DNA from: Bacillus sp. ISL-37
Lineage (GTDB): Bacteria; Bacillota; Bacilli; Bacillales; Cytobacillaceae
Direction of reading: 5' to 3'
Length of the DNA: 64,000 nucleotides
Assembly: GCF_018613315.1 (NCBI RefSeq)
Contig: NZ_JAGGQL010000006.1
Span: forward strand, 1 to 64,000
Of the stretch, positions 7,364-16,557 are shown piece after piece. The position numbers were made by a program, and so were the translations under genes. The notes below the pieces were generated by a model, which was given only the letters and a program-made list of their open reading frames with translations, was not told the origin of the DNA and searched no databases. The number at the start of each line of letters is the position of its first letter. Within the stretch, counting starts at the first letter, position 1.

Positions 7364-10300
7364 TTATTCCTCTTCTACTCTAAATTTGCGTCTTCTAACC
7401 AGCACTGTTGCCGCTGCTCCAAGCAGTCCAACCAAACCAGCAACCGTCCCGCCGAGCAAAGGTTTATTTTCATAAAACTTCACTAAAGCGCCTTTTTCAA
7501 CGATTTCAAATGAAATGACGGTTGTTTTTTCGTTGCCTGCTTCATCATTTGCAGTTACTTCAATGATGTATGACTTGATTTCAGCCAATTTGGTTTTGAT
7601 GACTTGGTAGCCATTCTCTTCTACCACGTCTCCATTGAACATTTCACCGTTGATCATGACGGATTTTATTTTGTCATTTGGATTATCCAGACGGATAGCA
7701 ATGTCTACTGGGTCGTAGTACTTTTCTTTATTTTTCACACCTTCATAAACTACCTTTGGCGCGGTTTTGTCGATGATGAATTCGACGCTCAACTGCTGGA
7801 TATTGCCAGCCTTATCCTTTACTTCGAAGAACATGACGTGCTTTCCTTCTTCTTTGATCGGATCGCCAGCTTCATAAGGTTTTCCGTCAAGCATCATCGC
7901 GATGATGTCGTAAGAACTCATATCTTCTATTAAAAGCTGAGGCAACAGATCGGTGTTGAAATACCTATTTGAGATCGGCTCTTTGAACTTGATGACTGGC
8001 TTTGTTTTATCAATGGTGAAGACGATCGTTCTTGATGAGACATTATTCGCCAGGTCAGTAATGACGGCTTTAAAAATATAATCCTGTTCGTACTCAAGCT
8101 TAGTGCCGTTTTCGAAAGGCTTGCCGTTCAAGGTTACCGATGTCTTGCTTCGATCCAAATGGATATCTGAATACGTCACTTTCGGGATGATGTCCTTGTT
8201 GAAGAAACCATCAAGTATGCCGGAAATATTCAGCATCGGCTTTGTCGTATCAAGCGTGAAGCTGATTTCCAGTGTTGATTCATTGCCTGCTTTGTCGCGG
8301 GCGAGAACTTTGTAAATATACTTCATTTCCCTTGCGGCAACAGGAATGTTTTTACCAAGGTTTGCTCCATTGTTCAGAGTCGCAGAAACGATCATATCCT
8401 CTGCCTCAGCGAGGGCAAACTCCGGAGTGAATACTTCATTGATATATTCTCCGTCTTTAATGACGCGATTCTGCCCTTTGAATTTCGGAGTGATGACCGG
8501 CTTCGTCTTGTCGATCGTGAATGTCATCGTCTTGCTGAAGCTGTTGCCCGCTTTGTCGGTTGCTTCCACCAAGATGTTGTATTCCCCTTCGCCGCTGAAG
8601 TTATGGCGGAGCGAAGCGGTGTTTCCATTCACAGAGAAGCCGCCAGCATTATATCGTGCTCCATTCCTTGTCACCGTGATTTTGTTGATATCAAGGTTTA
8701 CGTCTTTAATAGTAACGTTAACTGGCTTATCAACATTGTAATAGGCATTATTTTCGACACCTGCAATCTCGATTTCCGGCTTGGTTTTGTCGATGGTAAA
8801 CGTCCTTTTCTCGGCGATAGGTCCGTTACCGGCTTTATCCTTTGCAGTTGCCTGGATTGTGTAAAGGCCATCCCTGTTAAAATTGTATCCTAATTTAGAT
8901 AGCTTTCCGGTGTTCTTCCAGCTCCCGATCGAGAATGCAGCACCATCTTTTGTTGCGCTGATGCTTACATCGTTTGTTTCAAAATTTAACTCATCGATTG
9001 ATATGGTCACATTTTTGTTTTCTGGATTGAATGAGTTGTTCTCTACTCCATCAATTTTCACGCCCGGGTTGGTTTTGTCGATGATGAAAGTAACCCGGTC
9101 ATGCTTCTTGCTGTTGCCAGCTTTGTCCGTTGTATTCAGGTCGATCACATAGCTGCCTTCCTGCGAAAAATTGAAAACCTTCTCAGCAGCTGTTTTGCCT
9201 TTCAGTTCCGGATTGCCAATTTTGTAAGGCTGGCCATTTCGCACGACCTTAAGTTCTGTCTGGGTCAGGTCGATGTTGCGATCGGCAATCTTCATGCTGA
9301 CCGGTTTGTCTGTACGGTAATGTTCATCATCACTCACACCTGTGATGCTCAGTTCCGGCTCGATGTAATCAAGAGTGAACAGGAGCGTTTGCGTATCGGC
9401 AGCATTTCCGGCAGCATCCTTCGCTTCTACGGTAATCTGATACTCACCATCACTGTCAAACTCATGGCTTATTTCAGAAAGCTCCTTCACATTTTTCCAT
9501 TCTCTGATTGGGAAGTTAACTGGATTGCCATCAACTTCAACTTTCCTTGTCACCTTGATATCTACCTTGTTATTTGCGAAGTTATGCTCTTCAACCGCAA
9601 TCTTGATCTCTTTGTCACTGTTGTAATAAGCATTATTGTTTGCACCAGTGACTTTGATTGCTGGTTTGATGTTGTCGACAGTGAAGTTCAGCGTTTGGGA
9701 CTTCGCTTCTTTTTTTGCACGGTCGATTGCATTTACCGTGATTTGATAATCGCCATCCTCGTTAAAAGTGTGGCTCAACTCAGTGACTTCATCCTTGTTT
9801 TCCCATTTACCGAAATCGTATGGCTTTCCGTCCTTTGTAGCTTCGATGGTCACTTTGTTATCGTTGAAATTATGTTCAGATACTTTCACCTTGAGTGACT
9901 TGCCCTTCTGTACGAAATCTCCCTCGTCAATTCCACTTAGCTCGATGACAGGTTCTGTGTTATCGATTGTGAATTCGACAGGACCAAAGGAATGTGGGTT
10001 TTTAACCCTGTCCATAGAGGTCAACTTGATTTCATAATCTCCATCCTTGTCAAAGTTAAGCTTGCGGGTTGCCCTTTTGAGAACACCCTTTGAAGCTTCA
10101 TTCCATTCGCCATTCTCAATTTCGTACGGCTTGCCGTCTTTTAGTACCTCGATCTTCGTTTCCTTTAAGTCGAGAGTCAAGTCTTCTACGGATAATTCGA
10201 CACCTTCAAGCATTTGATAATGCTCCCCATCTTCAAAGCCTGTAATATCAAGTGTTGGCTTCGACTTATCGACAGTGAATGTCAGTTGTTGATGGCTCTT

Positions 10301-12751
10301 TTTGTTTCCTGCTTTATCTGTTGATTCGAGGTGGATGACATAAATCCCATCTTCTGTGAATGGATGGACGCCAGAAACCTTCTGTCCTTTTTCAGCCAGA
10401 TACCCCTCTCCATTCCTTGTTACATTGAGGAATGTTTCATCAAGATCCATGTTTTTATCAGTAACAGAAACTTTTACATCAAGATCCTTTCCCGTTTCAT
10501 CCCCATCCGATACATTTTCAATTTTTAACTCAGGCGGGATTGTGTCGATTGTGAACTTGACTGGTTCAAGGGTATTTTTATTGCCAAACAAATCTGTCGT
10601 TATCAGTCTGATCTCGTAATCTCCGTCCTTGTCGAAGCTCAGCTTCTTGACTGCTCTCTTGAGCCCGCCTTTCGTCAGGACAGTCCACTCATCCTTTCCG
10701 ATATCGTATGGTTCCCCATCCTTCAGTACTTCCAGTTTCGTTTCTCCGATTACGAAAGTTAAATCCTCGATCGCTAGTTCGAGATTTTCGAGTTTTTGAT
10801 AATACCCTCCATTCTCTACACCATTGATGGACAGTTCGGGCTCGGTATTATCGATGGTGAATTTCATATCATTCTTGGTCGTGACACGGCCAGCTTTGTC
10901 TGCCGCTGTGATTTCGAAGGCATATTCGCCATCTTCTTCAATCACGTGTGTTTTAGCCACTTCTTTTCCTGTGATTTCGGAAAGCATCTGGCCATTCCTT
11001 AATACTTTCATGCTCGTGTTGTTCCAGTCAATATACTTGTCAGTTACATCAACGGTCAGTTCATAATATTTCTTTTCATCCTTTATTTTTTCAGCAGCTG
11101 ATGCTGCGATGACCGGATCATTCTTATCAATTGTGAATGTCACTGGAGGATGCGATTTTTCTCGTTCTTTTCCATCTTTTGAGTTTAAATCAACTTCATA
11201 GGTTCCTTCCTCCGTAAAATTGTGCATAACCGTGGAAGTGAACAATTTTTCAATGAAAGTGCCGATTGTATACGGCTCTCCATCCTTTTTCACATTTAGA
11301 TTTGCTTTTACAAGACTGATATCCTTTACTGAGAATGTCAGCTCCTTGTCTGTCTTAAAATACTTCCCATTCACATCTTCTGAAATGGAGAGAATTGGAC
11401 CATCTTTGTCGACTTTGAACGTAACGCTTTTCTCTGCAGCCTTATTGCCAGCAGCGTCCGTCGCATTCAATATTACGGTATATTCACCCTCGCCTTTGGT
11501 TTTATAGCTGGCCTTTCCGTCTTTCACATCAACACTTTTCGATGTTTCTTCACCATTGATGTCTTTCTTCTTGATCTCAAAGTGAGCATTGCCCATATGT
11601 TCTTCATCAACTGTCACTTTTATATCCTTGTCAGTTTCGTATAATCCGCCATTTTCCACATCCAGGATTGCAAGCTTTGGAGCCGTTTTGTCGGCAGTGA
11701 AAGAAAATGATGGAAGTGAATGTTCCTCGCCCTTTGCATGCTTTTCCCTAACCTTCACCTGGAATTCGTACTCTCCTTCACCTGGTGTTAGGTAGTTGAG
11801 GGTCGTTTCCCAATCACCGGCAGGGAAAGTTTTTGTCTCTATTTGTTCCCCATCTTTAAGAACTGTTACCGACGCACTGTCAATCTTGATCTTGCTTGAA
11901 ATCTTAAGATTAACACTGTCCGTCTTGGAAACTTCTCCTCTCGAAATTGGGTTCTCGCCTTCGTACACAGCCAGCTCAGGAGCCTTGATTCTGATTGCAA
12001 AATCCAGCTGTTCCTGGCTGCTTTCGTTTCCGACCTTATCTGACGCTTTTACTGTGAAAAGATACTCGCCTTCTTCACTGAAAGAATAAGATCTGCTCTT
12101 TGCCGACCCCCAGTCACCCAAATTGTATGGGTTGCCGTTTTTTGAAACAGTAACTTCTACTTTTTCGGCAGCAAAATGCTCCTCTATCACTTCAACATCG
12201 ATTTTGACACCCTCGCTTGACAGAGTGCCATTATCTGCTCCAGACAATTTTACAATAGGAGCGGTTGTGTCTCGTGTGATGGTGAATGTCTTAGTCTCCG
12301 AATCGAGTTTCCATGACTCATCATTTATAAATTCTATTTTGATATCGATTTCTCCATCAGTACTGACTGGGATTTTCACGATATACTTCCCAGCAAAATC
12401 TGTGCCGCCTACAGGGACAATGTCTGTAACTGAAATTGGGTTCCCGTTTTGGTCAGCCGTGATATTAAACGGTGCCTGAACATTTTGTCCCTGGAGATTT
12501 GCTTTACTGAAATCATCCTGCAAATCAACAGTGAATGTAACAGGATTGTTGTTGGTTTGCCAATCCTTGTTAAACGATTCCGCCATGTTCCATTCCTGGC
12601 CCTGGAATTCAATTACTTTGTCAACATTCGTTAATGTAGAAAGCGCCTTGCCATTAAAGATCACCACAGACACAATCAAGACTAACAAAATTGGGATGAC
12701 GGCAGCCCATTTGTTGCCTGGGCGCTTCTTCTTTTTCCTCGGTTCGAGCAT
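7364..12751 (-). CDS. Giant membrane-anchored protein with about 17 Ig-like repeats
   Basis: A 1795-residue protein that should span the cell wall. Residues 1-13 are basic, 14-34 form a membrane helix (WAAVIPILLVLIVSVVIF), and a second helix near the end (GGTVAGLVGLLGAAATVLV) is followed by RRRKFRVEEE. Between them lie about 17 modules of about 90 residues. Each starts with a linker such as FTIDKTKP or FTVDNIKP and ends in a DKAGN-type turn, the pattern of bacterial Ig-like domains; there is also a distinct N-terminal region of about 170 residues. No LPxTG sorting motif is seen. It is the last gene of the kinase/FHA set. Two-end anchoring around a long outer region recalls EsaA/YueB, but the fold is unrelated. 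AAGGAG precedes the ATG. Confidence 0.85.
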   Translation of the reverse strand: MLEPRKKKKRPGNKWAAVIPILLVLIVSVVIFNGKALSTLTNVDKVIEFQGQEWNMAESFNKDWQTNNNPVTFTVDLQDDFSKANLQGQNVQAPFNITADQNGNPISVTDIVPVGGTDFAGKYIVKIPVSTDGEIDIKIEFINDESWKLDSETKTFTITRDTTAPIVKLSGADNGTLSSEGVKIDVEVIEEHFAAEKVEVTVSKNGNPYNLGDWGSAKSRSYSFSEEGEYLFTVKASDKVGNESSQEQLDFAIRIKAPELAVYEGENPISRGEVSKTDSVNLKISSKIKIDSASVTVLKDGEQIETKTFPAGDWETTLNYLTPGEGEYEFQVKVREKHAKGEEHSLPSFSFTADKTAPKLAILDVENGGLYETDKDIKVTVDEEHMGNAHFEIKKKDINGEETSKSVDVKDGKASYKTKGEGEYTVILNATDAAGNKAAEKSVTFKVDKDGPILSISEDVNGKYFKTDKELTFSVKDISLVKANLNVKKDGEPYTIGTFIEKLFTSTVMHNFTEEGTYEVDLNSKDGKEREKSHPPVTFTIDKNDPVIAASAAEKIKDEKKYYELTVDVTDKYIDWNNTSMKVLRNGQMLSEITGKEVAKTHVIEEDGEYAFEITAADKAGRVTTKNDMKFTIDNTEPELSINGVENGGYYQKLENLELAIEDLTFVIGETKLEVLKDGEPYDIGKDEWTVLTKGGLKRAVKKLSFDKDGDYEIRLITTDLFGNKNTLEPVKFTIDTIPPELKIENVSDGDETGKDLDVKVSVTDKNMDLDETFLNVTRNGEGYLAEKGQKVSGVHPFTEDGIYVIHLESTDKAGNKKSHQQLTFTVDKSKPTLDITGFEDGEHYQMLEGVELSVEDLTLDLKETKIEVLKDGKPYEIENGEWNEASKGVLKRATRKLNFDKDGDYEIKLTSMDRVKNPHSFGPVEFTIDNTEPVIELSGIDEGDFVQKGKSLKVKVSEHNFNDNKVTIEATKDGKPYDFGKWENKDEVTELSHTFNEDGDYQITVNAIDRAKKEAKSQTLNFTVDNIKPAIKVTGANNNAYYNSDKEIKIAVEEHNFANNKVDIKVTRKVEVDGNPVNFPIREWKNVKELSEISHEFDSDGEYQITVEAKDAAGNAADTQTLLFTLDYIEPELSITGVSDDEHYRTDKPVSMKIADRNIDLTQTELKVVRNGQPYKIGNPELKGKTAAEKVFNFSQEGSYVIDLNTTDKAGNSKKHDRVTFIIDKTNPGVKIDGVENNSFNPENKNVTISIDELNFETNDVSISATKDGAAFSIGSWKNTGKLSKLGYNFNRDGLYTIQATAKDKAGNGPIAEKRTFTIDKTKPEIEIAGVENNAYYNVDKPVNVTIKDVNLDINKITVTRNGARYNAGGFSVNGNTASLRHNFSGEGEYNILVEATDKAGNSFSKTMTFTIDKTKPVITPKFKGQNRVIKDGEYINEVFTPEFALAEAEDMIVSATLNNGANLGKNIPVAAREMKYIYKVLARDKAGNESTLEISFTLDTTKPMLNISGILDGFFNKDIIPKVTYSDIHLDRSKTSVTLNGKPFENGTKLEYEQDYIFKAVITDLANNVSSRTIVFTIDKTKPVIKFKEPISNRYFNTDLLPQLLIEDMSSYDIIAMMLDGKPYEAGDPIKEEGKHVMFFEVKDKAGNIQQLSVEFIIDKTAPKVVYEGVKNKEKYYDPVDIAIRLDNPNDKIKSVMINGEMFNGDVVEENGYQVIKTKLAEIKSYIIEVTANDEAGNEKTTVISFEIVEKGALVKFYENKPLLGGTVAGLVGLLGAAATVLVRRRKFRVEEE

Positions 12752-12919
12752 CTCTTATTCTCCTTTTATTTAGTAGTTTTGGAGTGGACAGTTAACTGTT
12801 CGATTCTGGCGGAAGGTCCACGGGTATATATTGATCGGCACGTTGTGGAATGCTCATCGATTACCATAACCATCGTGCGTATAGTGATTCAAGCTCGTGT
12901 TAAGTGTGATACACATTAC

Positions 12920-13606
12920 TTAAATGATTGTTTCTGAATGAACCACGATAATATCAACTTGCTTTTTAAAGCGTGATTCTTCTTCTCTTTCTTCGATACC
13001 ATTCAATAGTGTTGTTTCGCCAAGTAAAGTCGTTTCATCATGGTCAGCAGTCAGGACGGTCGTTTCATTCCAATCGGACAATATGGTTGTCTCGGTTGGT
13101 GACTCATAGGAAACGCCCTGGTTGGATGAAACTGTTGCTGCAACTGGTTCTCGCACTGGAGCTTCTTTCAACAAAGCCTTCGGCTCGAGTCCTTCTGGTG
13201 TTAACAATGTCGTAGACTCGAGTCCTTCTGGAGATAGCAATGCCGTCGGCTCCAACCCTTCTTGTTTAAGCAAGTCTGTGTTTCGGAAGCTCTCCTGGCT
13301 CAAAAGAGCTGTTGGCTCAAGCTGGCCGCTCGCCATTTTCTCCGTTGGATCCACATACTCACCGGCAGCCACTTCCTTATCGACATTCTTGCGGACATGG
13401 ATTTCCTTTGTCGTCGGCTTTGTACTTGTATCGGCCTGGGTGCTGGTCGTTTTCTTCCGGGCTTTTCTCCCTGCACCTGGAAAATTCCAGCCCGTCAGAT
13501 CCGTAATGACCTGGGCAATATTGAGTTTCACGTAGGTCAGAACCGCAATCACGAGCGCGATCACCGCGCCTGCCAAACCGCCGTAAAACATGATCTGGTA
13601 TGCCAA
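12920..13606 (-). CDS. Membrane adaptor with repeated Thr-rich (putative phosphothreonine) motifs
   Basis: A 228-residue protein with one N-terminal membrane helix (residues 5-33, MFYGGLAGAVIALVIAVLTYVKL), a basic stretch (GRKARKKTT) and a long acidic, probably disordered region. That region repeats short motifs: EPTALLS twice, ESTTLLT, NTDLLK, then ETTILS, ETTVLT, ETTLLG and ETTLLN. Threonine followed by hydrophobic residues in acidic context is the kind of site that Ser/Thr kinases phosphorylate and FHA domains read. Genes for a kinase, a phosphatase and an FHA protein lie directly upstream. I do not recognise a family. The TTG start at 13606 is uncertain because its ribosome site is weak. 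Confidence 0.65.
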   Translation of the reverse strand: MAYQIMFYGGLAGAVIALVIAVLTYVKLNIAQVITDLTGWNFPGAGRKARKKTTSTQADTSTKPTTKEIHVRKNVDKEVAAGEYVDPTEKMASGQLEPTALLSQESFRNTDLLKQEGLEPTALLSPEGLESTTLLTPEGLEPKALLKEAPVREPVAATVSSNQGVSYESPTETTILSDWNETTVLTADHDETTLLGETTLLNGIEEREEESRFKKQVDIIVVHSETII

Positions 13607-13615
13607 TTTTCTTCA

Positions 13616-13762
13616 ACTGCCTTCCTTAGGAGCATGGGGACGTACCTTGTGCTTCTGATTTTAGGAGCAAAAGGATGTACTCTCTGCTTCTGCTTTCAGC
13701 AGCAAAGGGATGTACTCTCTGCTTCTGCTTTCGGGAGCGAAGGGAAAGCCCTTTGCTTCTTT
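13616..13762. repeat. 35-bp tandem repeat between kinase and adaptor genes
   Basis: Units starting GCTTCTG at 13651, 13686 and 13721 recur every 35 bp (body CTTTCAGCAGCAAAGGGATG and ACTCTCT), with decayed units at about 13619 and 13755. The repeats fill almost the whole gap between the two genes. Confidence 0.8.
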
Positions 13763-15706
13763 CTATAAAATATTCAAGTTTTCCATACGCCTGCTGAGCT
13801 TTTTGTATCCTTCGTCGTCTTTGGCACCAGGCAGGGTGCTTGCTTTTTCAAAGACTTTTTTCGCTTCGGCGTAGTTCCGATTGCCTTCTTCTTTGTTTTG
13901 TTCGATGTCGAGGAGGAGATTGCCTAGCTTGACATTGGCGTTGATACTGTCAGGGAACTTTTTCAGCACCGTGTTCCGGAAGTGCTCGACTGCACGAGAG
14001 AATTCACCCATTTCCTGATAGATGACGCCAATTTTGACATAGACATCCTCCTGGTCTGCGACGTTCAAATCAAGGAGGTTGTTGCAATGTTCGATTGCCT
14101 GTTCGTAATCGTCGCGGGCACTCGCTTTGTCCTCGGAATTCACGCCGCGGCTGTAGTATGCCTGGGCAAGTTTCTGTTCGAATTCCATTTCATATTTGAA
14201 TTGCAGCTGTTCATTTTCAAGCTTGGCGAGGATTTCCTTCGCCTTCTGGACAATCTCTATCGCCTGGGTGTTCGATTCAGGAATCTGGCTCTTATAAGAG
14301 ATATAAATATTTGCAAGAGAGTTATAGTTATCGATTTTCTTGCTGTCATTCGCCAGGCCGTCATTGTATTGGTGGAACTCCTGAAGGCCTCCGGCAAATT
14401 TCGTATAATCAACGTTCAGGCTGCTCATTGTTGTTGCCAGCGACTTGTAATATTTCGCATCCGGCAGTTCTTTTTCATCGATCTGCTGGAAGTATTTCAG
14501 CGCGTTGTTGTAATCCCTCTTCACATCGAAAAAGGTCATCCCCATCTTGAAAAGAACTTCATTATTCTCGTGGACCGCCCCGTATTTATCCAGTATGTAT
14601 GATTCCATCTTGGCGAGCCCTTCGTCTGTCTGGTTTCTATTAATATATAAATCAAGCAGATTGATGTACGCCTCCGGACGTTCTTTGTCAACGCGGGTCG
14701 CGCTCTCGAGAAGCTTAATGGCCTCGGTTTGTTCACCGTCCATCAACGCAATGCTTGCCTGATTTACGAGATTTACATAATCCTGGAATTGCTCGTTTTT
14801 CATACCTTTGTAGCCGAGGGCGGAGGTTGTTGAGAACGCCAGGAACAGCACTGCCGGAACAACGAACATAGCCAGCTTTTTGATCAGCATGTTCTTGTAG
14901 CCTTTCGTCAGCCTGTTGATGTGCTCAAGGTCATAGCTCAGCTCCTCGCAGTTCTGGTAGCGATTCGCCGGCTCGGCCTGTGTACATTTTTTGATGATAT
15001 GCTCAAGGCCCTCGGGCAGAGATGAATCCCATTCACGAATCGGCCTGATCTCAAATGGCGGCTCGCTCAGGCTTTTCCCGGTGACAAGGTGGTAAAGTGT
15101 GATTCCCAAACTGTAAATATCGGTTTTTGCATCCGTCTGTCGGCCAGAAATCTGTTCGGGTGCCGCATATCCTTTTGTACCGAGATTCGTCGTATCTGAT
15201 AGATTTTCAGTTTTGAACTCACGCGCGATCCCGAAGTCAATCAGCTTGATTTTACCTTCAGGGGTGAGCATGACATTGTCAGGCTTCATGTCGCGGTAGA
15301 TGATCGGGTATGGCTTGCGGGTGTGCAGGTAGCCGAGCACATCGCTCAGCTGCTTCGCCCACTCGATGACCTCTTTTGCGGGAATTTTGCCATCGCGTTT
15401 GAGCCTTTCTTTGAGCGACTCTCCCTCGATATAGTCCATCACCACGTAGATGTCGCCCTCGGACTCGATGATGTCATAGATTTTTGGCAAGGAACCATGG
15501 TCGAGCTTCTTCAGCATGTTCGCCTCGACGACCAGGCTGTTGATCAAAAGCTCATTATTGCTGTTGCTGCGCTTGCGGATATCCTTGACGACCAGCGATT
15601 TGTTCAGCCGGTTGTCCATCGCCAAGTAGACGACACTCATGCCGCCGCGCCCGATTTCCTTCAATATTTCGTATCTGTCATCAATGATCGTGCCATTTTG
15701 TATCAA
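13763..15706 (-). CDS. Membrane Ser/Thr protein kinase with extracytoplasmic TPR region
   Basis: Hanks-type kinase expected to be active. The kinase domain covers about residues 1-260: glycine loop GRGGMSVVY, catalytic Lys in VVKDIRK, YRDMKPDN catalytic loop, DFGIAREF, and GTKGYAAPEQ in the activation segment. One membrane helix follows (LAMFVVPAVLFLAFSTTSALGY, about 285-306). The C-terminal half, about 330 residues, looks like TPR repeats (LLESATRVDKERPEAYINLL, VYVKIGVIYQEMGEFSRAVEHF) and should lie outside the cell. The TTG at 15706 is chosen because GGGAGG lies 7 bp upstream; the ATG 6 bp earlier is too close to it. It is not an EssB pseudokinase, since all catalytic residues are present. 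Confidence 0.9.
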   Translation of the reverse strand: MIQNGTIIDDRYEILKEIGRGGMSVVYLAMDNRLNKSLVVKDIRKRSNSNNELLINSLVVEANMLKKLDHGSLPKIYDIIESEGDIYVVMDYIEGESLKERLKRDGKIPAKEVIEWAKQLSDVLGYLHTRKPYPIIYRDMKPDNVMLTPEGKIKLIDFGIAREFKTENLSDTTNLGTKGYAAPEQISGRQTDAKTDIYSLGITLYHLVTGKSLSEPPFEIRPIREWDSSLPEGLEHIIKKCTQAEPANRYQNCEELSYDLEHINRLTKGYKNMLIKKLAMFVVPAVLFLAFSTTSALGYKGMKNEQFQDYVNLVNQASIALMDGEQTEAIKLLESATRVDKERPEAYINLLDLYINRNQTDEGLAKMESYILDKYGAVHENNEVLFKMGMTFFDVKRDYNNALKYFQQIDEKELPDAKYYKSLATTMSSLNVDYTKFAGGLQEFHQYNDGLANDSKKIDNYNSLANIYISYKSQIPESNTQAIEIVQKAKEILAKLENEQLQFKYEMEFEQKLAQAYYSRGVNSEDKASARDDYEQAIEHCNNLLDLNVADQEDVYVKIGVIYQEMGEFSRAVEHFRNTVLKKFPDSINANVKLGNLLLDIEQNKEEGNRNYAEAKKVFEKASTLPGAKDDEGYKKLSRRMENLNIL

Positions 15707-15751
15707 AGTCATTCCTCCCAGAAACGCGGGGGTGGTTCCAGAAAACCCCAA

Positions 15752-16543
15752 TTATTGGGACGCGAGAACCGTCCCCATGTCCCGTTTTGCCAGTAGAATC
15801 GATATATTATCTGTTTCCTGGCGTTGTTTTGCGAGCTCTACTAGTTCTACGAGCTTAGCTTTCATGCTTTTTTCTTCGGTAAAATTGTGCGGATTCAGAT
15901 TTGCGAGCATTTCTTCATCGCTGATTTCATGGTAAAAGCCGTCGGTGCAGAGCATATACATTGTTCCTGCTTTTACTTCACCGGAGGATATGACGACATT
16001 GATGTCCTTTGATGCGCCAACGCATTGGAGCAGCACATTCCGTCTCGGGTCAATCCTCGCCTGTTCCGCGGTAATATTACCTCGCTGCAACTCGCGTTCG
16101 ACGAGCGTCTGATCTTCGGTCAATTTTACAAGCTGGTCATTGATGCGGTACGCCCTGCTGTCCCCAATCTGCAAAATGAAGTACTGCTCGTGGAGAATGA
16201 GCAAAGCCGTGATTGTTGTCCCTAGCTTGATGTTCGAAGTCTCACCGTAATCAATGATTTTTTTGTTCAGCTCGCGAATGCGCTCCTCAAGCCGGCCAGG
16301 AATATCACTTTCCGCGATGCCTGCCTCCAACATTTCCGGAAGGTCATTTTCAAACCAGTCGGACATCCCTCTAATAACCGTCGCACTCGCTAGCTCGCCG
16401 TGGGAAAGGCCACCCATGCCGTCGCAGATGACGAACAAGCCGATTTCACCCTCTGGGGTCCTGGCTGTTTTTAATAACAGGCCGTCTTGATTTGTCTTCT
16501 TCTTTATTCCAATGTCCGTATGGTAGGCCACTTGAAATGTCAT
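15752..16543 (-). CDS. PP2C-type Ser/Thr protein phosphatase
   Basis: Metal-dependent phosphatase that would reverse the action of the neighbouring kinase. Motifs in order: TDIGIKKKTNQDGLL (residues 10-24, with NQD where NED is usual), VICDGMGGLSHGELAS, IGDSRAYRI, LCTDGFYHEIS and DNISILLAKR. The metal-binding Asp residues are present. The ATG at 16543 follows GGGGGAACAAGG and gives 263 residues. It begins 14 bp after the FHA gene. The last residues (RDMGTVLASQ) are encoded by a dispersed hairpin repeat at 15757-15783, so the C-terminus was probably altered by insertion of that element. Confidence 0.92.
   Translation of the reverse strand: MTFQVAYHTDIGIKKKTNQDGLLLKTARTPEGEIGLFVICDGMGGLSHGELASATVIRGMSDWFENDLPEMLEAGIAESDIPGRLEERIRELNKKIIDYGETSNIKLGTTITALLILHEQYFILQIGDSRAYRINDQLVKLTEDQTLVERELQRGNITAEQARIDPRRNVLLQCVGASKDINVVISSGEVKAGTMYMLCTDGFYHEISDEEMLANLNPHNFTEEKSMKAKLVELVELAKQRQETDNISILLAKRDMGTVLASQ
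15757..15783. repeat. Dispersed 27-bp hairpin element, copy 1
   Basis: GGGACG...TGTCCC arms around GAGAACCGTCCCCA. It lies over the last codons of the phosphatase gene. Two other copies are at 19045 and 21505, all in the same orientation. Confidence 0.8.
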
Positions 16544-16557
16544 CCTTGTTCCCCCCC

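Noticed and set aside
7186..7383. Coding repeat with a heptapeptide (IPRN/FPRN-type) in array B
   Set aside because: 21 bp gives seven-residue periodicity in any frame. The frame has no ribosome site, runs through a terminator into the giant gene, and the same class of array breaks frame at locus E.
9101..9898. 265-codon plus-strand frame inside the giant gene
   Set aside because: It is the complement of repeated Ig modules. The minus-strand frame is continuous for 1795 codons with good signals, so this is a shadow.
13763..15706. EssB/YukC identity for the kinase gene
   Set aside because: EssB is a pseudokinase of about 440 residues without catalytic motifs. This protein has the glycine loop, Lys, RDMKPDN and DFG, plus a TPR region.
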